9,821 nt of DNA from Desulfuromonadaceae bacterium. GTDB lineage: Bacteria > Desulfobacterota > Desulfuromonadia > Desulfuromonadales > Syntrophotaleaceae. Below the pieces are notes generated by a model, which searched no databases, was not told where the DNA came from, and was given only the letters and a program-made list of their open reading frames with translations. Positions within the stretch are counted from its first letter, which is position 1; each line of letters opens with the position of its first letter. This document shows positions 1-6,315 of this stretch, one piece after another. A program made the position numbers and the translations under genes. Location: the NCBI GenBank assembly GCA_021107335.1, contig JAIOSZ010000308.1:1-9821 (forward strand), read 5' to 3'.

Positions 1-378
1 GCCCCCCTGCTGTTCAATGAGAGCAAAAACTTCATCGACGCTCAAGGTCTTGGGCAGATACTTTTCCTGCCGCGGGGTGGCGATCAGCTCTCCGGGGTTG
101 GTGGTCAACACCCCTTGACGAACCAGGTAAGCGAAAAAGCTTCGCAGGGCGGAGAGTTTGCGGGCGATGGTCGAACGACAGTTTTTACGGTGCAGGCAGG
201 CCAGATAGCGGCGTAAGACCAGGGTATCGACCTCTGTGATGCTTAAAGCGGTTATTGAATCCTCTTGCAAAAAGGACTGAAACTCTTCCAGATCCTGACG
301 ATAGGCCCGCTGGGTATGGGCAGACAAGTTCCGTTCAACGGCCAGGTGTTGCTCAAAGTCAGTCATCAACCGTTGCAT
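1..378 (-). CDS. xerC: Tyrosine recombinase XerC, N-terminal part (cut by window edge)
   Basis: XerC acts with XerD to resolve chromosome dimers at dif during division. The 126 visible codons cover the N-terminal SAM-like core-binding domain (about residues 1-105, with features such as HLAVERNLSAHTQRAYRQDL and RKLSALRSFFAYLVRQG), then the linker (NPGELIATPRQEKYLPKTL) and the start of the catalytic domain (SVDEVFALIE). The catalytic Arg/His/Tyr residues lie beyond position 1. The ATG at 376-378 is chosen because GAGGGATTCT precedes it, giving a GAGG ribosome site about 7 bases upstream; a second in-frame ATG four codons in is possible but lacks a good site. It diverges from the hydrolase gene at 495. 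The XerC/XerD choice rests on the KYLPKTLSVDEVFALIE region and is an inference; membership of the recombinase family is firm. Confidence 0.85.
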   Translation of the reverse strand, partial: MQRLMTDFEQHLAVERNLSAHTQRAYRQDLEEFQSFLQEDSITALSITEVDTLVLRRYLACLHRKNCRSTIARKLSALRSFFAYLVRQGVLTTNPGELIATPRQEKYLPKTLSVDEVFALIEQQGG

Positions 379-445
379 AGAATCCCTCGGCAATAGGCCG
401 TTCAAAAACCCTCAAAAACTTCAACCGCAGCTGCCACCAAAGCCG

Positions 446-474
446 TTGACGCCTCTCGATGTGCATGCAATAAT
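446..474 (+). promoter_or_regulatory. Predicted sigma-70 promoter for the hydrolase operon
   Basis: TTGACG at 446-451 and AATAAT at 469-474 are separated by 17 bases, each matching the consensus at five of six positions. Transcription would begin near 481, leaving a leader of about 14 bases that contains the AAGGAGG ribosome site at 484-490. It lies in the divergent region between xerC and the hydrolase gene and would drive the 495-3354 unit. Confidence 0.6.
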
Positions 475-494
475 GCCCTTTTTAAGGAGGGACA

Positions 495-1322
495 TTGGCC
501 ACTTTTTTCAGCCTATTAGCTCTATTTGTTGGTGCCGTGGCAGCGGTGGTGAGTCTGACCTTCGCCATGGCCTGGTACGAATACGCCAACCGCGATCCGC
601 AGCTGCTGGACAATCGCCTGGCGCCGCGCCGCCTGCTGCTTGCCACGGCCCTGATCGCCGTAGAAACTGCCTGTCTAATCCTGACCATCCTACTGCAGCC
701 TCTGGGCTGGCTCAACCGTAAAGAAAACATCTCCTCCGAACAACAGCCCATTATTTTGCTGCACGGCCTGTTTCAATCCCCCGCCTGCTGGCTGTGGCTC
801 AAGCTTTGTCTGCGCCGCCGAGGATTTTCAGCCGTGTATACCATCGCCCTGCCACCCTGGAAAGACGTGGAGATTCTCACCGAACGGCTGGCTAAGCGAG
901 TGGATGAACTGCGTCAGGCCAACGGCCTGCAGAAGGTCCACCTGATCGGCCATTCCATGGGTGGCATTATCGCCCGCAACTACCTGCAGATTCGCGGTGG
1001 TGCTCACAAGGTCGATCGCTGCCTGCTGATCGCCACCCCCAACGGCGGCTCCAAACTGGCCCCCTTCGCCCTCTCCTCCCTAGGCAAACTGCTCATGCCG
1101 GGTTCTGCTTTTCTGCAACGCTTGGCCACAACACCCTTGCCAGTAGAAGCCCGCATCAGCACCATCTACAGCCGCCACGACAACATGATATTACCCTATG
1201 AACATGCCCGACTCGACGGTGCTGACAACATCGAACTGACCGGCAGCGGCCATACTAGTCTGCTGTTTCGCCGCCGGGTTCTGCACAGTATCGTCGAACT
1301 GCTAAAAGAGGAGCGCCCATGA
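495..1322 (+). CDS. Membrane-anchored alpha/beta hydrolase (lipase/esterase-like)
   Basis: A 275-residue protein with two hydrophobic N-terminal segments (about 4-28 and 46-73), then an alpha/beta hydrolase domain. Visible hallmarks are the oxyanion-hole HG (90-91), the nucleophile elbow GHSMGG with Ser154, a likely acid Asp229 in SRHDN, and His253 in GSGHTSLL, so the full triad is present. The family includes lipases, esterases and acyltransferases acting on lipids or esters; the substrate cannot be read from the sequence. The soluble domain is probably membrane-tethered, but its side is uncertain. The start is TTG at 495, chosen because AAGGAGG ends 4 bases upstream and no in-frame ATG lies nearby upstream. 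It is first in an operon and its TGA overlaps the next start (ATGA at 1319-1322), implying translational coupling to YjbQ. Confidence 0.85.
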   Translation: MATFFSLLALFVGAVAAVVSLTFAMAWYEYANRDPQLLDNRLAPRRLLLATALIAVETACLILTILLQPLGWLNRKENISSEQQPIILLHGLFQSPACWLWLKLCLRRRGFSAVYTIALPPWKDVEILTERLAKRVDELRQANGLQKVHLIGHSMGGIIARNYLQIRGGAHKVDRCLLIATPNGGSKLAPFALSSLGKLLMPGSAFLQRLATTPLPVEARISTIYSRHDNMILPYEHARLDGADNIELTGSGHTSLLFRRRVLHSIVELLKEERP

Positions 1323-1714
1323 CCACCCTCGATATTGTTTCCCGGCAACAGGTGGAAATGATCGACATCACCAGCGAAGTCTGCCGGATCATCACCGCCA
1401 AGGGCATCGACTCGGGTCTAGCCCTACTGCAGGTGCCCCATACCACGGCGGCAGTTACCATCAACGAAAACGCCGACCCCGATGTGATTCGGGATATCAC
1501 GATGGAGCTGAACAAGGTGATCCCCTTCGAAGACCGTTATCGGCACGGCGAAGGCAATAGCGCTGCCCACATCAAGAGTTCTCTGGTCGGTGCCGGAGAG
1601 CTGCTAATCGTCGCAGATGGTCGGCCAGTGCTCGGCACCTGGCAGGGAATTTACTTTTGTGAGTTTGACGGCCCGCGGCAGCGGAAAATGCACATAAAGG
1701 TACTAGCCGGATGA
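1319..1714 (+). CDS. YjbQ/UPF0047 family protein
   Basis: A 131-residue single-domain protein of the YjbQ (UPF0047) family, normally about 130-140 residues, so full length. Family signatures are all present: PHTTAAVTINENADPDV (about 40-56), HGEGNSAAHIKSSLVG (about 76-91) and LGTWQGIYFCEFDGPRQR (about 105-122). The conserved His, Asn and Glu residues in these blocks are thought to form a small active or metal site. E. coli YjbQ has weak thiamine-phosphate synthase activity and databases often label the family so, but the physiological role is unsettled. The gene starts inside the hydrolase stop (ATGA) and its own stop overlaps the DUF362 start (ATGA at 1711-1714), so it is the middle of a coupled three-gene unit. 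Cytosolic, with no signal peptide. Confidence 0.9.
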   Translation: MTTLDIVSRQQVEMIDITSEVCRIITAKGIDSGLALLQVPHTTAAVTINENADPDVIRDITMELNKVIPFEDRYRHGEGNSAAHIKSSLVGAGELLIVADGRPVLGTWQGIYFCEFDGPRQRKMHIKVLAG

Positions 1715-2850
1715 AAACCCAAGTAATCCTCGGCCGCTGCGCCAGTTATCAGCGAGCCGAGGTGGAAAAAGCGCTGGAACTCCTGTTGGCTCCGGCAGGG
1801 GGCATGGCCGCCTTCGTCAGCCCAGGCCAGCGGGTACTTCTCAAACCGAACATGCTGGCAGCCAAAGAGCCGGAATTGGCGGTCACCACCCACCCGGAAA
1901 TCGTGCGGGCCGTGATCCGCCTGGCGCAAAAAGCCGGCGGCCAAGTGGCGGTTGGCGATTCGCCCGGGATCGGCAGCCCGTTGCAGGTCGCCAAGCGCTG
2001 CGGCATTCTGGCTGTGATCGAGGAGACCGGGGCGAAATTCGCCCCCTTCAGTGAATCGGTACCCATCCGACCGCAGGGCTCAACCTTTCACCAACTTGAG
2101 ATTGCCCGCGACATCCTCGATGCCGACGTGATCATTAACCTACCCAAACTCAAAACCCACCAGATGATGGGTTTGACCTGCGGAGTGAAAAATCTATTTG
2201 GTGCCGTAGTCGGCATGCGCAAACCGCGGCTGCATCTGCAGGCCGGAGCCGACAAAGCCTTTTTTGCCCTGATGCTGCTGGAACTGGCCGAGCATATCGC
2301 TCCGAGCTTAACCATCGCCGATGCCATCACCGCCATGGAAGGGGACGGCCCCGGCAGTGGCGACCCCATTCACATGGGGGCCTTGCTGGCCAGCCGCAGC
2401 CCCCTAGCCCTCGACACGGTGGCCTGCAAACTGGTCGGCATGCGTCCGCAGGAAGTCTGGACCCAGCAGGTGGCGGCAGCCAGCCATCGCCAGGGCAGCC
2501 AGCTAAACCAAGTCGAGCTCAGCGGTACGCCCCTGGAAGAATTGCGCTGTGCCCCCTTTCGCCCAGCAAAAACCACGGACATCAATTTTGGCCTACCGAG
2601 CTGGTTGCAAGCCCCTCTCAAACAGTCCCTCAGCGCCCGACCGCAGGTCGATCTCAAGCGCTGCGTAAAGTGCGGCCTATGCGTCAAACATTGCCCACCG
2701 CAGATCATGGAGATAGACAAGGGTCGCTTGCACATCGACTATCGCCGCTGCATCGGCTGTTTCTGCTGCCAGGAACTCTGCCCTCACGGCGCCTTGCAAA
2801 CTCACCAGGGCCTGCTACTACGCCTGGGTCGTTTGCTTCAACGTCGCTGA
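1711..2850 (+). CDS. DUF362 domain protein with C-terminal 2x[4Fe-4S] ferredoxin domain
   Basis: A 379-residue protein. Residues about 40-290 form a DUF362 domain, recognised from LLKPNML (43-49), TTHPEIVRAVI (59-69), VGDSPG (81-86) and the block LPKLKTHQMMGLTCGVKNLF (144-163). The C-terminus carries two classical four-cysteine motifs, CVKCGLCVKHCP (Cys318, 321, 324, 328) and CIGCFCCQELCP (Cys347, 350, 353, 357), which should bind two 4Fe-4S clusters. DUF362-ferredoxin proteins are frequent in anaerobes and presumed to be redox proteins; no reaction is assigned. No signal peptide or membrane segment is seen. Its start overlaps the YjbQ stop by ATGA, so translation is probably coupled, and the lipoprotein gene follows after 30 bases. 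The domain call is firm, the function unknown. Confidence 0.9.
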   Translation: MKTQVILGRCASYQRAEVEKALELLLAPAGGMAAFVSPGQRVLLKPNMLAAKEPELAVTTHPEIVRAVIRLAQKAGGQVAVGDSPGIGSPLQVAKRCGILAVIEETGAKFAPFSESVPIRPQGSTFHQLEIARDILDADVIINLPKLKTHQMMGLTCGVKNLFGAVVGMRKPRLHLQAGADKAFFALMLLELAEHIAPSLTIADAITAMEGDGPGSGDPIHMGALLASRSPLALDTVACKLVGMRPQEVWTQQVAAASHRQGSQLNQVELSGTPLEELRCAPFRPAKTTDINFGLPSWLQAPLKQSLSARPQVDLKRCVKCGLCVKHCPPQIMEIDKGRLHIDYRRCIGCFCCQELCPHGALQTHQGLLLRLGRLLQRR

Positions 2851-2880
2851 ACGGTCCCTTCCTACCAGAGAGGATTCGCC

Positions 2881-3354
2881 ATGAAACGTATCATCCTGGC
2901 CCACCTGCTTGTCGGCATGACCCTGTTACTAACCTCCTGTGCCAGTATGCGACCGGTAGCGCCAGAAGTCAGTCTGCTCGGCCTGCAGCTGGAAAACCTG
3001 ACCCTCAGCCATGCTATTTTGAGTGCGGACCTGAGCCTGTACAACCCCAACGACTTTCCGCTGGATATCCAACGAACTGCCTACTCCCTGACCCTGCAGG
3101 ACATTCAAGTGGCTCGTGGCCAAGCAACAGAGAAGCTGCACATCGCCGCCCATGAGACCGGCACCCTGACCCTGCGCCTGTCGAGCAGCTATCTCAACCT
3201 GCTACGCATCGGTCGTAACAATCAGCAGCAGGACATTCCCTTTGCTATCGACGGCAAGGTCACCCTGGGCGGATTTGGAGTGTTATCCCGCACCGTGAGC
3301 TTTAAGGAAGAGGGAATCATTCCTCTGTCGGCCTTCTCGACCCTCAACCCATAG
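2881..3354 (+). CDS. LEA14-like (LEA type 2 / WHy domain) lipoprotein
   Basis: A 157-residue predicted lipoprotein. A signal peptide with a basic start and hydrophobic core ends in the lipobox LLTSC, making Cys20 the lipidated residue; Met-Arg-Pro after it does not suggest inner-membrane retention. The mature part resembles the LEA type 2/WHy beta-sandwich: SADLSLYNPNDFPLDIQRTA (about 48-67) is the typical strand-NPN-strand signature, with a second half TLRLSSSYLNLLR and FAIDGKVTLGGFGVLSRTV. Such proteins are linked to desiccation or stress tolerance; the bacterial role is poorly defined. AGAGG lies 7 bases before the ATG at 2881. It follows the DUF362 gene by 30 bases, probably in the same operon. 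Its TAG stop is in frame with the monooxygenase remnant just downstream. Confidence 0.82.
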   Translation: MKRIILAHLLVGMTLLLTSCASMRPVAPEVSLLGLQLENLTLSHAILSADLSLYNPNDFPLDIQRTAYSLTLQDIQVARGQATEKLHIAAHETGTLTLRLSSSYLNLLRIGRNNQQQDIPFAIDGKVTLGGFGVLSRTVSFKEEGIIPLSAFSTLNP

Positions 3355-3570
3355 CCCTGGTCAGCCGCAACCAGCGGATCGATATGCATCAATTACGACC
3401 TGCATCAATCGCTGGATGACCGTGCCTGCTTCACCCTGCATGAAAACTGGCGCAGCCAAGAAGATTTCGAGCAGCATCTGCAAATGCCCTACCCGCAGGC
3501 GCTGCTCGGCAAGGCCGAGGAACTACTGGCTACGGCGCTGAACATCCAGCTAATGAAACGCATCGGCTGA
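3355..3570 (+). pseudogene. Remnant of ABM/YgiN-type monooxygenase domain protein
   Basis: From 3385 to the TGA at 3568-3570 the frame encodes 61 residues beginning CINYDLHQSLDD, continuing through FTLHENWRSQEDFEQHL and ending with ALNIQLMKRIG. This matches the C-terminal two thirds of the small antibiotic-biosynthesis-monooxygenase (ABM, YgiN-like) family, whose members run about 95-100 residues. No start codon lies in this frame between the lipoprotein stop at 3352-3354 and 3385. The family's N-terminal strand is missing, its place being taken by the 3' end of the lipoprotein gene. In the next frame 3356-3376 reads LVSRNQ, plausibly the residue of the preceding helix, so a one- or two-base slip may sit near 3377-3384. 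Likely a dead fragment left by a deletion. Confidence 0.7.
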
Positions 3571-3611
3571 ACAGAAAAAGAGGAAATTGCAACAGAGGGG
3601 AAAGCTGCCAG

Positions 3612-3631
3612 GGGCGACCGCCAGGTCGCCC
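3612..3631. terminator. Hairpin between convergent units, possible weak terminator
   Basis: Arms GGGCGACC (3612-3619) and GGTCGCCC (3624-3631) form a perfect 8-bp stem with a GCCA loop. It sits directly after the TAA (minus strand) of the small frame at 3632 and 42 bases after the monooxygenase remnant, the position expected for a terminator of convergent units. Neither side carries a real T run (plus side TTAGTGCTTATT, minus side CTGGCAGCTTT), so termination may be weak. Confidence 0.5.
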
Positions 3632-3743
3632 TTAGTGCTTATTGGGATACATTTCTTTAAAGTGCAGCTTATTTTGTAGTGCAAGTATTTTCTTGCGCAG
3701 AGACAGGACCTCGCCCGGGGAAAAGGGAGCGGGGGGGGGGCAT
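3632..3743 (-). pseudogene. Small ORF, start and body out of frame at a C10 tract (about 36 aa if repaired)
   Basis: On the minus strand the DUF167 stop is part of TGATG, where the ATG at 3743-3741 is a typical coupled start. It is followed by ten C. With the C10 present, the ATG frame reaches a stop within about 30 codons without a recognisable product. If the tract were nine (or twelve) C, the ATG would open into MPPPAPFSPGEVLSLRKK, continue as a basic, amphipathic segment and end in MYPNKH and TAA at 3634-3632, immediately before the hairpin. The body looks coding (charged heptad-like pattern, stop abutting a hairpin), but I do not recognise a family. As written it is frameshifted; the cause may be sequencing error, phase variation or decay. 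Confidence 0.5.
3731..3740. repeat. Homopolymer tract G10 (C10 on the minus strand)
   Basis: Ten consecutive G on the plus strand, the only such long G or C run in the window. On the minus strand it lies directly after the ATG overlapping the DUF167 stop, so length changes would switch the downstream frame on or off. Confidence 0.95.
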
Positions 3744-4033
3744 CAACCGTTTAGAACACGACGAGCCTGCTCCAGGGTCACCCCCTGGGCCAAGAGCCGT
3801 TTATGGCGGGACTTGTCCCCAGCAACCAAAATCACCCGCCCTTTGGCCACTCCGAGCAATTTAGCCAGAAATTCGCGACACAGCTTGTTAGCCGCCCCTT
3901 CTACCGGCGGCGAGGTCAAGCGTAGCTTCAGCTCATCGCCCTGCAATCCGACCACTTCATTTTTGCTGGCCCGCGGCTGAACATAAACGTTGATGGTCAC
4001 GCCATCTTCGCTGCATTGAAGGTAGGGACTCAT
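3743..4033 (-). CDS. DUF167 (YggU) family protein
   Basis: A 96-residue protein of the DUF167/YggU family, full length for the family. The N-terminal half has INVYVQPRASKNEVVGLQGD (about 14-33), then LKLRLTSPPVEGAANK (about 35-50), the family's hallmark, and GDKSRHKRLL (about 72-81) near the C-terminus. Structures of family members show a small alpha/beta fold; a biochemical role is not established. Its ATG at 4033-4031 overlaps the TGA of the DivIVA-like gene by ATGA, and its TGA overlaps the putative start of the next small frame by TGATG, so the whole minus-strand unit looks translationally coupled. This gene typically sits beside yggT and divIVA. Confidence 0.9.
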   Translation of the reverse strand: MSPYLQCSEDGVTINVYVQPRASKNEVVGLQGDELKLRLTSPPVEGAANKLCREFLAKLLGVAKGRVILVAGDKSRHKRLLAQGVTLEQARRVLNG

Positions 4034-4578
4034 CGATCCGGCCGATGGTCTTTATCCAAGTCGGGCAGCGCTTCACGAGCAGACGACTCAACCTCGGCGA
4101 CTAAATGTTCAATTTTAGCGGATTCATCCTTCTCCAGCCGGTCAATATCCAGCAGCCGCAGATGGCCTTCGACCAGCCCGCGCAGGGAGGATTCGAAGGA
4201 AACCTTCTGACACTTGATATCCCGGACTTCAGCGAGCAGTTCCTGTCGTCGGCATTCTGCTTGATAAACGATTCGATCCGCTTCCAGCTCCGCCTCCGCC
4301 AAAGAGATCTCCGCCTCTTTGTGGGCGTTAGTTTTGATCTCTTCGGTGACTTTCTGCGCGGTCAACAGAGTATCCTTAACCGCCGATTCCCGTTGCCGCA
4401 TATCCTGCAGCGCCGCCTTGGTGCGAACCAGTTCTTCTTTCAGTTCCTGAACCTGGCGGTGATAATTCTCCAACTCCTCGGCGATCTGCTCCAGATAGTG
4501 GTCGACGCCGCCCTTTTCGTAGCCGAAAGGGCGGGTTTTGAACTGATGCTGTTGAATATCGATAGGACTAATGGCCAT
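4030..4578 (-). CDS. DivIVA domain protein
   Basis: A 182-residue coiled-coil protein. The N-terminus has the DivIVA signature: SPIDIQQHQFKTRPFGYEKG followed by VDHYLEQIAEELE (about 4-37), which in DivIVA/GpsB proteins forms the membrane-curvature-binding head. From about residue 30 to 130 the sequence is rich in Glu, Lys, Gln and Ala in heptad-like spacing, consistent with a long parallel coiled coil; the acidic tail (from about 135) is less regular. DivIVA proteins mark poles or septa and recruit division or envelope partners; in Gram-negative deltaproteobacteria the role is poorly studied. GAGGAG lies 6 bases before the ATG at 4578-4576. It follows yggT by 10 bases and overlaps DUF167 by ATGA. 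I leave the symbol blank because orthology to divIVA itself is unproven. Confidence 0.85.
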   Translation of the reverse strand: MAISPIDIQQHQFKTRPFGYEKGGVDHYLEQIAEELENYHRQVQELKEELVRTKAALQDMRQRESAVKDTLLTAQKVTEEIKTNAHKEAEISLAEAELEADRIVYQAECRRQELLAEVRDIKCQKVSFESSLRGLVEGHLRLLDIDRLEKDESAKIEHLVAEVESSAREALPDLDKDHRPDR

Positions 4579-4588
4579 GGTGGACTCC

Positions 4589-4876
4589 TCAGCCGAGGTG
4601 CATTAGCAGTCGCTGAATCAGGCGCTGAACAAAATAGAGAGCAAACAACAGGGCCAGGGGCGAAAGATCGAATCCGCTGAATTGCAGTGGAAACACTCGC
4701 CGGATACGCTGCAAAACCGGATCAGTGGCATTATAAAGAAAGCGTACAATGGGATTGTAGGGATCGGGCCCGACCCAGGAGATAACCGCCCGGGCAACGA
4801 CAATAAAAATATAGACCTGCAGGAGCATCAAAACCATTTGACCGAACACGATCAACAGATCATTAAGAATAGCCAC
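4589..4876 (-). CDS. yggT: YggT family integral membrane protein
   Basis: A 95-residue membrane protein with two hydrophobic segments (about 2-30 and 68-92) around a short loop. The loop holds the family's conserved SWVGPDPYNPIVRFLYNATD and PVLQRIRRVFP, with the FDLSPLALLF motif opening the second helix. YggT proteins are linked to osmotic tolerance, envelope processes and, in Gram-positive bacteria (YlmG), to division near the ftsZ cluster. The start is GTG at 4876-4874; AAAGGA lies about 9 bases upstream and no better in-frame start is seen. It is the first gene of the minus-strand yggT-divIVA-DUF167 unit, ending 10 bases before the DivIVA-like start. Confidence 0.88.
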   Translation of the reverse strand: MAILNDLLIVFGQMVLMLLQVYIFIVVARAVISWVGPDPYNPIVRFLYNATDPVLQRIRRVFPLQFSGFDLSPLALLFALYFVQRLIQRLLMHLG

Positions 4877-4907
4877 GACACTTTATCCTTTCCTAACAAG
4901 ATTAATA

Positions 4908-4925
4908 CCTGTAAAAACTTACAGG
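4908..4925. promoter_or_regulatory. Perfect inverted repeat upstream of yggT, possible operator
   Basis: CCTGTAA (4908-4914) and TTACAGG (4919-4925) are perfect complements around AAAC. The dyad is 32 bases before the yggT GTG, where it could be an operator overlapping the promoter or a leader hairpin. No good -10/-35 pair could be settled here (TTGCTT at 4937-4932 with a poor -10 is the best), so its role is open. Confidence 0.4.
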
Positions 4926-5012
4926 ATAGCTAAGCAAAAATTGCGGTCTCCAAGACTTGGTGTTATTTCAAGAGTAAAGGCATAGTTCAAGTATGTCGAG
5001 GTCCTGAAGAAA

Positions 5013-5040
5013 CGCCCTAACTCCGTAGGGCGGACTTTTT
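5013..5040 (+). terminator. Orphan terminator-like hairpin upstream of DAHP synthase gene
   Basis: CGCCCTA (5013-5019) pairs with TAGGGCG (5026-5032) around ACTCCG, followed by GACTTTTT on the plus strand. Reading the other strand gives the same stem followed by TTTCTTC, so it could work both ways. No gene in the window ends just before it on either strand. It may be an attenuator in a long leader, or insulate the divergent units. No aromatic-rich leader peptide was found upstream. Confidence 0.5.
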
Positions 5041-5150
5041 GCGACGCCATCAAGATTAGTTTGTCATATTCAACAATTAGCCTTCATCTTATACCGAATC
5101 AGACGACGCAGTGTCAAACCCTTTCGGTCTTCTTGGAGGGCTGCAATACT

Positions 5151-5179
5151 TTGACTTTCACCTGAAAAATCGCTAAAGT
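5151..5179 (+). promoter_or_regulatory. Predicted sigma-70 promoter for the DAHP synthase gene
   Basis: TTGACT (5151-5156) and TAAAGT (5174-5179) with a 17-base spacer. Transcription would begin near 5186, giving a leader of about 55 bases before the ATG at 5242, and lies downstream of the 5013-5040 hairpin. Confidence 0.55.
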
Positions 5180-5241
5180 ACCTCATTCATCTGCCGCCTG
5201 TAGCCGGCACCGAACCAACAACCGCAGTAGAGAGGCCTTCA

Positions 5242-6309
5242 ATGAAGCGCACAACCAACCTTAATGTCCGCTCCATGACACCTATAATCGCGCCCGTCGA
5301 CCTGAAACAGGTCTTTCCCCTGTCGGAGCGAGCCGCTGAATTTGTTACCCAGTCGCGGCAGCAGGTCAAGGACATCATCCATAATCGCGACCGCCGCTTG
5401 ATGGTTGTGGTCGGCCCCTGCTCGATTCACGACCCCCTGGCCGCCATCGATTACGCACGGCGTCTGGCCCAACTGAATCAGGAACTGGCAGATCAGATAC
5501 TGCTGGTCATGCGCGTCTAATTTGAAAAACCCCGTACCACCATCGGCTGGAAGGGGCTGATCAACGACCCAGACCTCAACGGCTCCCATCAAATCTCCAA
5601 AGGACTCGGCGTCGCCCGCAATCTGCTCTGTGCAGTCACCAACCTCGGCCTGCCCATTGCCTGCGAAATGCTCGACCCGATCACCGTCCAGTACCTGTCC
5701 GACATGGTTAGCTGGGGAGCCATCGGCGCCCGCACCACAGAGTCTCAGCCCCACAGGGAGATGGCTAGCGGCCTGTCCTTTCCCATTGGCTTTAAAAATG
5801 GTACCGACGGCAATCTGCAGATCGCCGTGGATGCCATCGATGCCGCCACCCACTCGCATAACTTTCTCGGAATCGACAGCGATGGACGTACCGCCATCGT
5901 CGAAACCAACGGCAATCCCGATGGGCACATGGTCCTGCGCGGGGGCGGCGGCAAGCCGAACTACGATGCCGAGAGCATTAGCAACGCCGAGGCGATGCTG
6001 GCCAAAGGCGGTTTGCAACCCTCCATCATGGTCGACTGCAGCCACGCTAACTCCTATAAAGATCATGCCCGTCAGGAAGAGGTGCTGAGCAACGTCCTCG
6101 AGCAACTCGCCCAAGGCAATCGCTCCATCAACTCGCTGATGGTCGAGAGCTACATCGAGGCGGGTAGCCAGCCCTTAAGCGACGATATCGACGCATTGCA
6201 GTACGGAATATCTATCACCGACAAGTGCATCGACTGGCCGACCACCGAACGACTGCTGCGCCAAGCCCATGCCAGTCTTAAAAAGCTGGGCGGCCGCTCC
6301 ATCGCCTAA
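5242..6309 (+). pseudogene. aroF: Class I DAHP synthase (3-deoxy-7-phosphoheptulonate synthase), interrupted by in-frame TAA
   Basis: The enzyme condenses phosphoenolpyruvate and erythrose 4-phosphate, the first shikimate step. One frame of 355 codons matches the AroF/G/H family end to end (about 350 residues) but has TAA at 5518-5520, codon 93, exactly where the family motif MRVYFEKPRTT has Tyr. Metal and active-site positions are otherwise kept: Cys60 (GPCSIHDP), Arg91, Lys96, Arg164 (GARTTESQ), Lys185 (GFKNGTDG), His268 (SHANS), Glu302 (MVES) and Asp327 (SITD). As written, translation gives a 92-residue stub. The next in-frame ATG (5668) would give a 213-residue piece without Cys60 and Arg91. 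GAGAGG precedes the ATG, and promoter and terminator look intact. Codons after the stop show no decay, so the lesion is recent, an error, or read through. The exact aroF/G/H isozyme is not determined. Confidence 0.88.
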
Positions 6310-6315
6310 CACAAC

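Larger units (their letters stand above)
4877..5241. other. 365-base intergenic region between divergent yggT and DAHP synthase gene
   Basis: No convincing gene is seen on either strand. The stretch is visibly more AT-rich than its surroundings and separates two divergent units, so it should hold both promoters. It contains an 18-base inverted repeat (4908-4925), a short dyad CCAAGACTTGG (4950-4960), an orphan hairpin with a T run (5013-5040), and a sigma-70 promoter (5151-5179). GAGAGG just before 5242 is the ribosome site of the DAHP synthase gene. Confidence 0.7.

Noticed and set aside
446..721. Plus-strand frame of 91 codons from ATG 446
   Set aside because: It lies over the promoter and the start of the hydrolase gene in another frame, has no ribosome site, and its product shows no domain pattern; the TTG frame at 495 carries the hydrolase.
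3743..3745. DUF167 TGA as a selenocysteine codon, since the frame stays open for 36 codons after it
   Set aside because: DUF167 already has its full family length, no SECIS-like hairpin follows directly, and the TGATG start explains the arrangement better.
5239..6114. Long 291-codon minus-strand frame opposite the DAHP synthase gene
   Set aside because: It is the antisense shadow of the DAHP synthase codons. Its low-complexity Gly/Ala/Val/Asp pattern and lack of a ribosome site argue against a gene, and the sense frame matches a known enzyme.
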